Shown: positions 1 through 7,083, numbered from the stretch's first letter. The stretch is DNA of 8,110 bases from a bacterium (GCA_030431355.1 JAUIJG010000237.1:1-8110); one strand, 5' to 3'. The notes: generated by a model not told the origin, from the sequence alone. Numbers and translations: made by a program.

Positions 1-1472
1 GTCATGGTCATTTTTTGCTGGGTATAGAACTGGATACCTTCTTTACCCTGAATATGCAGATCGCCAAAAAATGATGCGTTCCAACCGGTGAATGGGAACC
101 AGGCCATGGGAGCCGGAACGCCCACGTTGATGCCGATCATGCCGGCGTTGAAGCGATGTTTGAATTCTCTTGCTGCCCTGCCGCTATTGGTGTATATGAC
201 CGCGCCATTTCCGTATGGACAGTCTTCGCCGATTCTAATCGCTTCCTCAATCGAAGCGGTTCGCACTACGGATAGTACCGGTCCGAAAATCTCTTCTTTG
301 ACCACGGTCATGTCAGGCTTGGCCTGGTCGAGGATGGTGGGACCGAAGAAGAATCCCTCTTTTTGCGCTTTCTCTCTGCCGTCGACAACCGCTTTGGCGC
401 CTTCCTTGACGCCGGTTTCCACAAGACCATGCACGCGCTTCAGGTGTTCACCGGTGATGAGAGGACCCATGTCGGGCTGTTTGTCACCTTCGATATCGGT
501 CCGTCCCACTGTCATTTTGCTGGTTGATTCAATCAGTTGGGGCATTAGCTTGTCGGCGGCATCTCCAACCGGGATAGCCAGGCTTCCGGCCATGCATCTC
601 TCTCCGGCGCAACCGAATGCCGAAGCTTGCAGTGCTTTGACCGTCGAATCCATGTCGGCGTCCGGCATAATGATGATATGGTTTTTGGCGCCTCCGGCAG
701 CCTGCACCCGCTTGCCATGTTTGGTGCCGGTCTCATAGACATATTTTGCTATCTGGGTGGAGCCGACAAAAGAGATGGCTTTTATCTGGGGATGGGTGAG
801 AAGGGCGTTTACACAATCTTTGCCCCCGTGCACCACATTTAGAACTCCTTCGGGAGCGCCTGCTCTGGTGAGTAGGTCTGCGATGAAAATACTGGTCAGG
901 GGCACTTTTTCCGAAGGCTTGAGAACAAAGGTGTTTCCGCAGGTTATCGCGATGGGATACATCCAGAGGGGAACCATGGCCGGAAAGTTGAAAGGAGCGA
1001 TTCCGGCGCAGACACCGATCGGATGCCTGATCGTTTCACAATCAACGTTTCTGGCAATGTTCTCGATGGATTCACCGGTGAGAAGACTCGGTATTCCACA
1101 GGAGAATTCCACAACTTCTATGGCTCTTTGGACCGATGCTCTGGCTTCGGGGATGGTTTTTCCGTGCTCACGAGTGACCAGGCGGGCAATCTCTTCGAAG
1201 TTTTCTTCCAGGAGATTTTTGAAGCGGAACATGAGACGGGCTCTCTCCACCGCAGGAACTTCCCGCCATTCTAGAAAGGCTTTGTGGGCTGCTTTGACGG
1301 CTCTATCTACGTCGCTGTCACCGCCCATAGGGACTTTTGCAATTACTTCTCCGGTCGAAGGGTTGAAGACGTCTCCATACTCGGTGGCGTCAGACTTTTG
1401 CCAATTGCCGCCGATTAGTAGCTTGCAAGTTTCCACGGCGCTTCCAAGGGCGCTCTCTTGATTAACGGTCAT
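1..1472 (-). CDS. mmsA: CoA-acylating methylmalonate-semialdehyde dehydrogenase (3' end cut by window)
   Basis: The enzyme oxidises methylmalonate semialdehyde (and malonate semialdehyde) with NAD+ and CoA to propionyl-CoA or acetyl-CoA, in valine, pyrimidine or inositol breakdown; it is cytoplasmic. About 490 residues are visible. The aldehyde dehydrogenase fold is clear: PFNFP at about 160-164 (its Asn belongs to the oxyanion hole), LKPSE at about 184-188 in the NAD site, GSTQ at about 237-240, GGAKNH at about 260-265, and GCAGERCMA with the catalytic Cys at about 293. The glutamate that serves as base in hydrolytic ALDHs (E in ELGGK) is replaced by Ala in the AAGGAKNH stretch, as expected for the acylating class. 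The ATG start is preceded by a strong GGGAGGAG ribosome-binding site at 1478-1485. The family is about 490-510 residues long, so only a few C-terminal residues are missing. The symbol could equally be iolA; no inositol or valine genes are in view to decide. Confidence 0.93.
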   Translation of the reverse strand, partial: MTVNQESALGSAVETCKLLIGGNWQKSDATEYGDVFNPSTGEVIAKVPMGGDSDVDRAVKAAHKAFLEWREVPAVERARLMFRFKNLLEENFEEIARLVTREHGKTIPEARASVQRAIEVVEFSCGIPSLLTGESIENIARNVDCETIRHPIGVCAGIAPFNFPAMVPLWMYPIAITCGNTFVLKPSEKVPLTSIFIADLLTRAGAPEGVLNVVHGGKDCVNALLTHPQIKAISFVGSTQIAKYVYETGTKHGKRVQAAGGAKNHIIIMPDADMDSTVKALQASAFGCAGERCMAGSLAIPVGDAADKLMPQLIESTSKMTVGRTDIEGDKQPDMGPLITGEHLKRVHGLVETGVKEGAKAVVDGREKAQKEGFFFGPTILDQAKPDMTVVKEEIFGPVLSVVRTASIEEAIRIGEDCPYGNGAVIYTNSGRAAREFKHRFNAGMIGINVGVPAPMAWFPFTGWNASFFGDLHIQGKEGIQFYTQQKMTM

Positions 1473-1502
1473 TCCGTCTCCTCCCGGGCGAGTGCATACA
1501 AA

Positions 1503-1532
1503 GGATATATAATCAGGCTTATTAAGATATCC
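1503..1532. promoter_or_regulatory. Imperfect palindrome, candidate operator upstream of mmsA
   Basis: The 30-bp stretch has perfect 6-bp outer arms, GGATAT at 1503-1508 and ATATCC at 1527-1532. In total 20 of 30 positions agree with their reverse complement. It lies 31 bp upstream of the leftward mmsA start, in AT-rich DNA where the minus strand reads TATATA, a possible -10 element. Its size and placement suit a dimeric repressor site, but no regulator gene is in view and the match may be chance. Confidence 0.3.
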
Positions 1533-1630
1533 GGTATGGGCGGGCAATACAATCTCGACCCTGTTTTCGGTTCTCGATTCGGAACTGAAAGCATGTCTAT
1601 AGTCCGCTGTGGAGGCTGGTTTTGTCGGAT

Positions 1631-1660
1631 TTGGAGTGCTAATATCTGTCAGCCTATAAA
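1631..1660 (+). promoter_or_regulatory. Candidate sigma70-type promoter for the rightward genes
   Basis: TTGGAG (1631-1636) and TATAAA (1655-1660) are separated by 18 bp, resembling -35 and -10 boxes. Transcription would begin near 1667, giving a leader of about 90 bases before the TTG start at 1755. Both boxes depart from consensus and other AT-rich hexamers lie nearby, so the assignment is tentative. Confidence 0.3.
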
Positions 1661-1754
1661 TTTCTAATATTCATTCGGCTCCTGTTGAAAATGATACCTT
1701 CCACAGCAAGAGTGTGGTTTTAGAAACGGGATCTAAAAGCAGGAATCAAAAAGA

Positions 1755-2933
1755 TTGAGAGATTTGAGTCACCTTTTTCCGATCAAAAATAACTATGCCT
1801 ATTTTATGACCAGCGCGGCCGGTCCATTGCCGGAACCAAGTTACAGGGCCCTTGCTGAATTCGGAAAACTACTAATGGAGACCGGTTCGGTGGAGTTTCC
1901 CCACTGGGTCAAGGTGCTGGAGCGAACCAGAAAGAGGGCCGCCGGGCTTCTGGGCTGTGGACAAGATTCAATCGCTTTCGTCAAAAATACCGGTGTGGGC
2001 TTATGGATAGCGTCCCGGATGTTGAACTGGAAGGCGGGGGACGAGGTGATATTGCCTGCCGGAGAATTTCCTTCCAATATTTATCCCTGGCTTTCTCTAG
2101 AAGAGATAGGGGTCCGGGTGCGCTGGATTGAGCCCGTAACGAGCCATCCTATTCCGCCGGTGACCAGGGAGACTGTCCTTCCTTATATTAATGAGAACAC
2201 CCGACTGCTTGCGGTCTCTTTTGTTCAGTTTGATGATGGTGCTCGACGTGATCTACAAGAGCTCTCGATTTTGTGCAAGGAGAAGGGAATAGTTTTTGTG
2301 ATCGATGCCATTCAGGGTCTGGGTGCCATGCCATTCTCCCTGGAAGAGATAGAGGCTGACTTTGTTTGTGCCGGCTCGCAAAAGTGGCTGCTTTCACCTC
2401 CCGGTGCGGGTTTGCTATACGTAGCACCGAAGTGGCTCGGCGATGATATTAGAAGAGTGCCGAATTTAGGATGGCTCTCTCTGGATGATCCGTTCAACAC
2501 CGCTCCCGGTGCATTTTCCGGCTCTCTTAATAGGCTTTTGCCCACGGCCAAAAGATTTGAAGAAGGCACTCCCAACTTCCCTGTAATCGCGGCGCTGGAC
2601 TCCAGTCTTGATTTGATTCTTGATCTGGGCATCGATGATATCTGTCAGCGCGTAAAGCATTTGACCGACTATTTAGTCCGTCTTCTGGAGGAATTGGACT
2701 GTCACATCATCAGTCCAAGAGGTGGAAGCAACTGGTCCGGTATCGTCTCTTTTGTACATCCGCTTTTAAACTCCCAGGAGGTCGAAGCAGAATTTACCAG
2801 GAATAAAATCATCACCACGGTCAGGAACGATTGGGTTAGAGTGGCGGTTGATTTCTTCAACGATGAAGAAGAGATAGATAGGTTGGTGGCAAATTTGAAA
2901 GACCAGCTTGATAAGAAAGCAGGGGTAAATTAG
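1755..2933 (+). CDS. Class V PLP-dependent aminotransferase / cysteine-desulfurase-fold enzyme
   Basis: A 392-residue cytoplasmic PLP enzyme of the class V aminotransferase superfamily, which includes cysteine desulfurases, kynureninase-like and isopenicillin-N-epimerase-like proteins. The N-terminal SAAGPLP (about 20-26) matches the family's substrate-side loop. VKNTG at about 76-80 sits where the cofactor phosphate is bound. VIDAIQGLG at about 182-190 supplies the Asp (184) that contacts the pyridine nitrogen and the Gln (187) under the ring. GSQKWLLSPPG at about 207-217 carries the Schiff-base Lys (210). The SxHK motif and flexible Cys loop of typical SufS/IscS enzymes are not evident, so desulfurase activity is not implied and the substrate is unknown. 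The start is TTG, with AGGA at 1741-1744 ten bases upstream and an in-frame stop at 1734-1736; the first internal Met is residue 18, too far in. The next gene begins one base after its stop codon. Confidence 0.88.
   Translation: MRDLSHLFPIKNNYAYFMTSAAGPLPEPSYRALAEFGKLLMETGSVEFPHWVKVLERTRKRAAGLLGCGQDSIAFVKNTGVGLWIASRMLNWKAGDEVILPAGEFPSNIYPWLSLEEIGVRVRWIEPVTSHPIPPVTRETVLPYINENTRLLAVSFVQFDDGARRDLQELSILCKEKGIVFVIDAIQGLGAMPFSLEEIEADFVCAGSQKWLLSPPGAGLLYVAPKWLGDDIRRVPNLGWLSLDDPFNTAPGAFSGSLNRLLPTAKRFEEGTPNFPVIAALDSSLDLILDLGIDDICQRVKHLTDYLVRLLEELDCHIISPRGGSNWSGIVSFVHPLLNSQEVEAEFTRNKIITTVRNDWVRVAVDFFNDEEEIDRLVANLKDQLDKKAGVN
2921..2925 (+). promoter_or_regulatory. Ribosome-binding site fixing the TTG start at 2935
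   Basis: AGGGG lies inside the last codons of the upstream gene, nine bases before TTG at 2935. The next in-frame ATG is at residue 126, inside the propeller and beyond the signal peptide, so TTG is the only sensible start. The arrangement suggests translational coupling to the aminotransferase. Confidence 0.65.
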
Positions 2934-2934
2934 T

Positions 2935-4128
2935 TTGAAACTTTTCAAAACTATTTGCCTGGTGGTTTTTGTCACGTTTTTGGGAACGCTCTCGATATCT
3001 TGTCTTCAGGCAAGCGACCGGGCTTCTAAGATAAAAAGCAAAGTTGCAAGAGTACAGGAGTATGCCGGTCAACTTGCTGCTGCCGGTCTGGACCCTGGTC
3101 CGGTCGTCGAAGAATTGCAGGCGGTGAAAGGAGCCCTGGATTCTAAAGACGCCGACAGAGCAGAGAGACTTCTTGATGCGATACTTGCCCGTAGAAAAAA
3201 GATTGTCGGATCTTTCACTACCAGACCGCAAGCCCCAGGGCATGAGCCTGTGATTGAAGTCTTCAGCGCTGTGGAGCCTGTGGAGATTGTCGGTTATTCA
3301 GGCACGGCCATGGAGCCATTAATCTCTTATGATGGCGAGTATTTGTTCTTTAACGATTCCAACTGTCCGGACGTAGTATCCAAAATTCATCTGGCTGTAA
3401 ATAGAGGTTCAAAGAGCCAGGGTAAATCTATTTTTGACTATCTAGGTAAGTTGAGCGGCACCGCCTCTAATGCCAAGGATATGGCACCTGCCATGGATAG
3501 AGCCAATCGCTTTTATTTCACCAGTTTGCGCGAGTATGAAAGAAGCCGAAAGTCTCTGTTCGTCGGCAACTTCCTGGGTGGTCCAGGCGGTCAAAGAAAA
3601 CCCAGGGTCGCTGAAGTTAGAGCTGTGACCGGGAATATTTCATCTACTATTCCGGGCTGGTTGAATATGGATTGTGACGTCACCGGCGATGGAAAGCTTT
3701 TCTGTTACTCTCGTGCCAGATTTAAACCCGGTGGACACGTGCCGGTGGATTCGGACCTTTATCTTGCTAATATCGCCGGTGGTGACGGATCTATTTTGGC
3801 TAGAAAAGACTCAGATCGGATGCTTGCTCGGGTGAATACCCAGGACCTTGAATACGCGCCTTGTTTCGGGCGCAATGGGATGGACCTGTACTTTACCAGG
3901 GCTTATTTAGGAACCGGGGCTGGTGGAAGAGGGAAGGCAATAGATGTGCGAATTATGATCGCTTCCAGAAAGTCTCTCGCGGAACCTTTTGGAGAGCCGG
4001 CTCGTATTATGCATATCGAGGGACTGGTGGAAGGACCAAGTCTATCCGGTGATGGTCAATCTCTTTTCTTCCACAAGAAAGTAGGAGCGAAGTATCGAAT
4101 ATTTCGCGCTTTTGCAAGGAAGTCTTAG
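2935..4128 (+). CDS. Secreted PD40-type beta-propeller protein with N-terminal helical segment
   Basis: A 397-residue exported protein. Residues 1-27 form a signal peptide: basic MKLFK, a hydrophobic core, then SCLQA with cleavage plausible after Ala27. Cys23 sits in a poor lipobox (SISC), so a lipoprotein is possible but less likely. Residues 28-92 are charged and helical. The rest shows five PD40/TolB-like blade motifs, each ending in a [DN]G..[LY]FF or similar strand: about 125-142 (SYDGEYLFFND), 182-197, 245-262 (TGDGKLFCYSR), 305-322 (GRNGMDLYFTR) and 366-382 (SGDGQSLFFHK). Such propellers usually bind proteins or glycans in the envelope and are not enzymes; the partner here is unknown. 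The gene lies one base after the aminotransferase stop, so the pair is probably one transcript. Similarity to TolB is only at the repeat level and there are no tol or pal genes nearby. Confidence 0.8.
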   Translation: MKLFKTICLVVFVTFLGTLSISCLQASDRASKIKSKVARVQEYAGQLAAAGLDPGPVVEELQAVKGALDSKDADRAERLLDAILARRKKIVGSFTTRPQAPGHEPVIEVFSAVEPVEIVGYSGTAMEPLISYDGEYLFFNDSNCPDVVSKIHLAVNRGSKSQGKSIFDYLGKLSGTASNAKDMAPAMDRANRFYFTSLREYERSRKSLFVGNFLGGPGGQRKPRVAEVRAVTGNISSTIPGWLNMDCDVTGDGKLFCYSRARFKPGGHVPVDSDLYLANIAGGDGSILARKDSDRMLARVNTQDLEYAPCFGRNGMDLYFTRAYLGTGAGGRGKAIDVRIMIASRKSLAEPFGEPARIMHIEGLVEGPSLSGDGQSLFFHKKVGAKYRIFRAFARKS

Positions 4129-4278
4129 AGCTAAGCAGGCTTTCATAAGCGATACTCCCACTGAAGATGGCAAAGATTGCCGGTAGAGTGCGGCTTTAGT
4201 GTGAGAAGTCCCATGTATGGCTTCTTTACCTTGTCTTACTATTTTTTCTGATAGATCAAAATCAGCGAGGATAGGACA
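4129..4278 (+). other. Intergenic spacer, no gene; weak hairpin
   Basis: This 150-bp gap holds no convincing ORF. A small hairpin pairs AGAAG (4204-4208) with CTTCT (4221-4225), with two further GC pairs inside after a bulged T. A T-run (ATTTTTTC, about 4241-4248) lies some 15 bases beyond it, too far for a standard intrinsic terminator. TACTAT at 4237-4242 could be a -10 box for the next gene, but I see no matching -35. Whether the third rightward gene is in the same operon as the first two is therefore open. Confidence 0.35.
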
Positions 4279-4902
4279 TTGAAGAAATTATTTCGCCTGC
4301 AAGAGCGGGCCCAGTCGATAGTGATCGCCTCTCCATGTAGAGTCTCCTGGGACGACATGGAAGGAGACCGAGGTAAGCGCTTTTGCGGTGAGTGCAAAAT
4401 GAATGTCTACAATCTATCAGAGTTGTCCGAGTCAGACCTTGAAGAGGTACTCGACCGAAGAGAAAGGGAGAGAACCTGTGTCTATATGAGAAGGGGTGAC
4501 GACGGTCGAATCATTTTTGAGAACTGTCCGGTGATGCTTCGATCAGCCAGGGATAGAATTTTTAAAACAGCTTTGAACCTGGCTCTGATAGCGGCATGGT
4601 CCATCGCACTCAGTGCCGATGCCCAGCATCTAGTAGGTGCTCCGGTAGATCCAAGATATGGTTCCGGTGCGGAGGTAGGGCAACTGGCTGATTTTGGCTA
4701 TGATACCGCCCGTGATATTTCAAGAGGAATTACTTTTCTCTCTTTTGTTCTGGTGGCTCTCTGGCCGGTTAAAAAAGAGACCAGAAACAACGCCCGCAAG
4801 ATGCTGCTCACCGTAATAGCCCGCCTGGCCGTTCCATTTTTCGTGCATCTGGCGGGTACTTTTGCCATCAACAACTATGGAGGACTGGGAGGCGGGCTCT
4901 AG
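4279..4902 (+). CDS. Membrane protein with N-terminal five-cysteine, probably metal-binding domain
   Basis: A 207-residue protein of unknown function. Residues 18-86 hold a recognisable uncharacterised domain: PCRVSWDDMEGD with Cys20 and Trp24, RFCGEC with Cys36 and Cys39 in a CxxC, VYNLSELS at 43-50, then Cys67 and a DGRIIFENCP ending with Cys83. I recall this layout (C...W..M.G, RxCxxC, NLS, C...RRxDG....CP) as a domain seen in several environmental phyla, often fused to membrane or carboxypeptidase-regulatory-like segments. The paired cysteines suggest zinc or disulfide chemistry, which is inference. Hydrophobic stretches at about 96-112, 151-163 and 178-197 predict two or three membrane helices, and the tail is glycine-rich (GGLGGGL). 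The TTG start has GAGGA at 4267-4271, seven bases upstream. The first internal Met is residue 27, which would remove Cys20, so TTG is favoured. The downstream neighbour converges on it after 23 bp. Confidence 0.75.
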   Translation: MKKLFRLQERAQSIVIASPCRVSWDDMEGDRGKRFCGECKMNVYNLSELSESDLEEVLDRRERERTCVYMRRGDDGRIIFENCPVMLRSARDRIFKTALNLALIAAWSIALSADAQHLVGAPVDPRYGSGAEVGQLADFGYDTARDISRGITFLSFVLVALWPVKKETRNNARKMLLTVIARLAVPFFVHLAGTFAINNYGGLGGGL

Positions 4903-4905
4903 GCT

Positions 4906-4915
4906 TAACTAGTTA
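4906..4915. repeat. 10-bp perfect palindrome between convergent genes
   Basis: TAACTAGTTA sits in the 23-bp gap between two convergent stop codons. It has no loop, so it is a poor RNA hairpin. An adjacent interrupted pairing (GGT...ACC with flanking TTA/TAA, about 4913-4929) adds little. It may contribute to bidirectional termination, but no clear intrinsic terminator is visible. Confidence 0.25.
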
Positions 4916-4925
4916 GAGGTGAGAC

Positions 4926-5144
4926 CTAATCACATTTGACAGGCAATACATGAATAGCTTTCACTATCAATTCAACTTCGTCTCCGTCTTTGATGCCGAG
5001 CTCATTGAGCGACTCGGTGGTCAAGACTGAGGCCATGGAGCAGGGGTCAGTCACATCGAATTTGACAAGGGACATGATCTCGTCGCTTTTTATGGATGAA
5101 ACTTTTCCTTTGATCTTGTTTCGGGCTCCGACTTTCATAGACAT
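4926..5144 (-). CDS. Molbindin-like single TOBE (Mop) domain protein
   Basis: A 72-residue cytoplasmic protein consisting of one TOBE/Mop domain. GARNKIKGKV at about 6-15 matches the SARNxLxGxV opening of the family. TTESLNELGIKDGDEV at about 42-57 matches the IT.ES...LGL..GD.V segment, and LIVKAIHV at about 59-66 the closing strand with the conserved Lys-Ala. Molbindins form hexamers that bind molybdate or tungstate for storage or homeostasis. No modABC or cofactor genes lie beside it. Unusually it carries Cys35 and Cys71, one of them within the motif region. The ATG at 5144 is chosen over the one two codons later because GAGGAG lies six bases upstream of it. A regulatory or DNA-binding domain is absent, so it is not a ModE. 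Confidence 0.85.
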   Translation of the reverse strand: MSMKVGARNKIKGKVSSIKSDEIMSLVKFDVTDPCSMASVLTTESLNELGIKDGDEVELIVKAIHVLPVKCD

Positions 5145-5184
5145 AGGAATCTCCTCTTTGAAAAGTCAACAAAACTGATCCAAG

Positions 5185-5193
5185 ATTATGGCA
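5185..5193 (-). promoter_or_regulatory. Candidate extended -10 promoter for the molbindin gene
   Basis: On the minus strand this reads TGCCATAAT, a TGN extension followed by a hexamer with five of six consensus bases. Transcription would start near 5178, leaving a leader of about 34 bases that contains the GAGGAG ribosome-binding site. A good -35 is not seen, which extended -10 promoters can tolerate. The gene may also be read from the upstream operon, whose last gene ends 94 bp away. Confidence 0.4.
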
Positions 5194-5238
5194 TTAATTA
5201 GGCGCCAGCGGCTTCAATTTCCAGGCAAAGGCGAGAAT

Positions 5239-6171
5239 TTAATCTGCTTTGTCGGGGGCCAACACTTCAAAAGACTGAAGCATAGCTTTCACTTCAGGAT
5301 AGAGCTTGTCTTCCAGTTTGGGGACGATGGTGCTGTGCACCATGTAGCACTTGTTGCCCACCATAAAAGTCCATTGCCGCCAGCGGATCATCTCTCCATT
5401 CCGTGCCTTCAAGTCGGCTTCGAAATAGACAGCGTCATATTTGCCTACTTTAGCCGGTTTCAAATCATCCGGTCCCGCCTCTTTTTCAAGGGACTTTGCC
5501 CAACTCAAGGCAAGACTGCGAGGCGCCTCTTTTAAGACCTCCTGCTCTTTATCTTTGCTGTCCGCCGAATAGGAGCCCATCTGGTAGATGTCCATACCGA
5601 CAGGAAAGTTTGGTGGAACAAAGATAACCGAATGGGCTCTCGTTCTCTTTTTCCAGCCATCGGCAATTTTTACTTTGAAAGGCAGCTTCCGGTCTGCTTC
5701 TTCAAAATTAAAGGCGGCACAATTCTCAATCGCTCCGGTGTTCCCGGCGGTGCTGCTTGCTTTAGCTTCTGGATCATATCGCCAGGTGCTTCCGGTCTCT
5801 AGTGCAATGACGTCAAGAAACTCTTTCAGGGTCGGCTGGTAGGTCTCCGGATATACCGAATCCAGTCTGGATTGAGAGATTCTCTTTGATTTAGTGGATA
5901 GACTGACCATTTTTCCCAGATTGCTGAGAACGCTGGAGACAAAGAAAACATTGGCGAAAGATTTGAAGTCGTTACCCAACTTGCCATTGAAGCGTTTTTG
6001 TAGAAGCTCTTTCAGCTCCTCTTTACTTAGAGGCTTTATTGGAACCTCGACATATTTTTCTTCTTCGGAATCGGGCTTCCCCTCAACGGCCATTGCCGTA
6101 TCCATAGAAGTCGAGGCGCAAATGCCTACGAGCAATACCGCTGTAAGTCCTAAGCGAGTAAGCTTTCGCAT
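5239..6171 (-). CDS. Secreted protein with C-terminal PsbP/Mog1-like domain
   Basis: A 310-residue exported protein of unknown function. Residues 1-28 are a signal peptide ending in AMA, with cleavage likely before Val29. A charged region follows (about 30-60, rich in Glu and Lys; KELLQKRF), then a helical segment to about 145. From about 150 to 305 the pattern resembles the Mog1/PsbP/DUF1795 fold: KLPFKVKIADGWKKR near the start, VIFVPPNFPVGMDIYQM, then YDAVYFEADL, RWRQWTFMVGNKCYMVHST and an LQSFEVL end, which is a strand-rich layout ending in the helix and short strand typical of that fold. The assignment rests on pattern and not on a specific motif. The AAGGAG at 6183-6188 precedes the ATG by 11 bases. 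It starts 30 bp after the stop of the permease gene, so the two are probably co-transcribed. Confidence 0.75.
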   Translation of the reverse strand: MRKLTRLGLTAVLLVGICASTSMDTAMAVEGKPDSEEEKYVEVPIKPLSKEELKELLQKRFNGKLGNDFKSFANVFFVSSVLSNLGKMVSLSTKSKRISQSRLDSVYPETYQPTLKEFLDVIALETGSTWRYDPEAKASSTAGNTGAIENCAAFNFEEADRKLPFKVKIADGWKKRTRAHSVIFVPPNFPVGMDIYQMGSYSADSKDKEQEVLKEAPRSLALSWAKSLEKEAGPDDLKPAKVGKYDAVYFEADLKARNGEMIRWRQWTFMVGNKCYMVHSTIVPKLEDKLYPEVKAMLQSFEVLAPDKAD

Positions 6172-6201
6172 AAAGTTTTTGGCTCCTTCTTTATTTGAAC
6201 G

Positions 6202-7083
6202 TTAGAGCATTTGTGTCGTCTGGACTATGATGCCGCCCAGGGTGACAAAGGCTATTCCGGTCATGATCTTGTGGCAGAATTTTTCTTTTAGAAAGAAGAG
6301 CGCGAAGAAGTACATAAGCACCGGATAACAAGCAGTCAGTGATACCACATATGAGGCGGCTGCCATCTTCAGGGCAGAGAAATAAGCCCAATATCCTATG
6401 GCTACTACTATCGTAGAAAGGGCGCACATCTTGATCGTGTTGGGACGGTTGAAATTGAACTCCTTCTTCTGGGCTCTGAAGAAAGTATAAATCATCATGC
6501 CGCCTATTGCATCCCAGCAGCTTTTAACAAGCTCAAACTCCATGGGACCGGTGAAGGAGACCCCCTGTTTGCAGGTTACGCCGATGGCACCCGCGAATAT
6601 GACTGAGATTGTCATCAAGGTGAAAAATTTGAAGTTCAGCTCTCTGGCATCTTGATTCATGTTCTTCGATTTCGATAGAACAAATAGACCGGCAAAGACA
6701 AACGCGCATCCCAGCAGTCTCTGGGGTATGAAATGCTCATGGAGGAGCAATACCGACAGAAGGAGCGCGATGATCGGATAGGCTGCGGTGATGCCCACCA
6801 CATAGCTGGCCGAAGCTTTGCTTAAGGCGATGATGTAGGTCACCATCCAGCCCAGGTAGACAGTTGTGGCTATCAGTCCCCAGAAAATAGCTTCTGGGGG
6901 AATATGCCATCCAGGTGAGACCTTATTGAGCACGTAGCACCAGAAGGGAATTTTGAGCGCGCTCAATAAGGATATGGTCACGCATACTTCATGGGGCTTA
7001 GAGGTTTCCAGGGCTTTCTTATCAAAAATAGCCCAGAGAGCAAAACAAACGAGGGTGGTTCCAATTAGTAGATTTAACTCCAT
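6202..7083 (-). CDS. EamA/DMT-family ten-helix permease
   Basis: A 293-residue inner-membrane transporter of the drug/metabolite superfamily, built of two EamA domains. The internal duplication can be read directly: KASASYVVGITAAYPII at about 89-105 in the first half mirrors KMAAASYVVSLTACYPVL at about 239-256 in the second. Each is followed by a helix, an E[HK]F or similar charged turn (LLHEHF at 114-118, FLKEKF at 264-269) and a final hydrophobic helix. Family members export amino acids, sugars or other small molecules; the substrate is not predictable here. The ATG is preceded by GAGGT at 7091-7095, seven bases upstream. The gene lies 208 bp after the decarboxylase on the same strand and 30 bp before the secreted protein. 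Its leader can fold in two exclusive ways (see 7084-7130). Confidence 0.88.
   Translation of the reverse strand: MELNLLIGTTLVCFALWAIFDKKALETSKPHEVCVTISLLSALKIPFWCYVLNKVSPGWHIPPEAIFWGLIATTVYLGWMVTYIIALSKASASYVVGITAAYPIIALLLSVLLLHEHFIPQRLLGCAFVFAGLFVLSKSKNMNQDARELNFKFFTLMTISVIFAGAIGVTCKQGVSFTGPMEFELVKSCWDAIGGMMIYTFFRAQKKEFNFNRPNTIKMCALSTIVVAIGYWAYFSALKMAAASYVVSLTACYPVLMYFFALFFLKEKFCHKIMTGIAFVTLGGIIVQTTQML

Noticed and set aside
88..1461. Long rightward open frames (88-738 and 757-1461) opposite the semialdehyde dehydrogenase
   Set aside because: They are antisense to a gene with unbroken family motifs, their products have no recognisable domain, and such shadows are common opposite GC-ending codons.
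1458..1667. 69-residue rightward open frame spanning the mmsA start and intergenic region
   Set aside because: It overlaps the mmsA start, has no good ribosome-binding site and its composition looks non-coding.
1701..1721. CCACA/TGTGG hairpin followed by four T residues in the leader of the aminotransferase gene
   Set aside because: The stem is only five base pairs with a seven-base loop and a short T-run; too weak to call an attenuator.
2312..2660. Leftward open frames inside the aminotransferase gene
   Set aside because: They are shadows of a gene with clear PLP-enzyme motifs and have no family resemblance of their own.
2998..3005. Lipoprotein signal in the propeller protein (Cys23)
   Set aside because: The residues before the Cys (SIS) fit the lipobox poorly and an ordinary cleavage after LQA fits better; kept only as a minor alternative.
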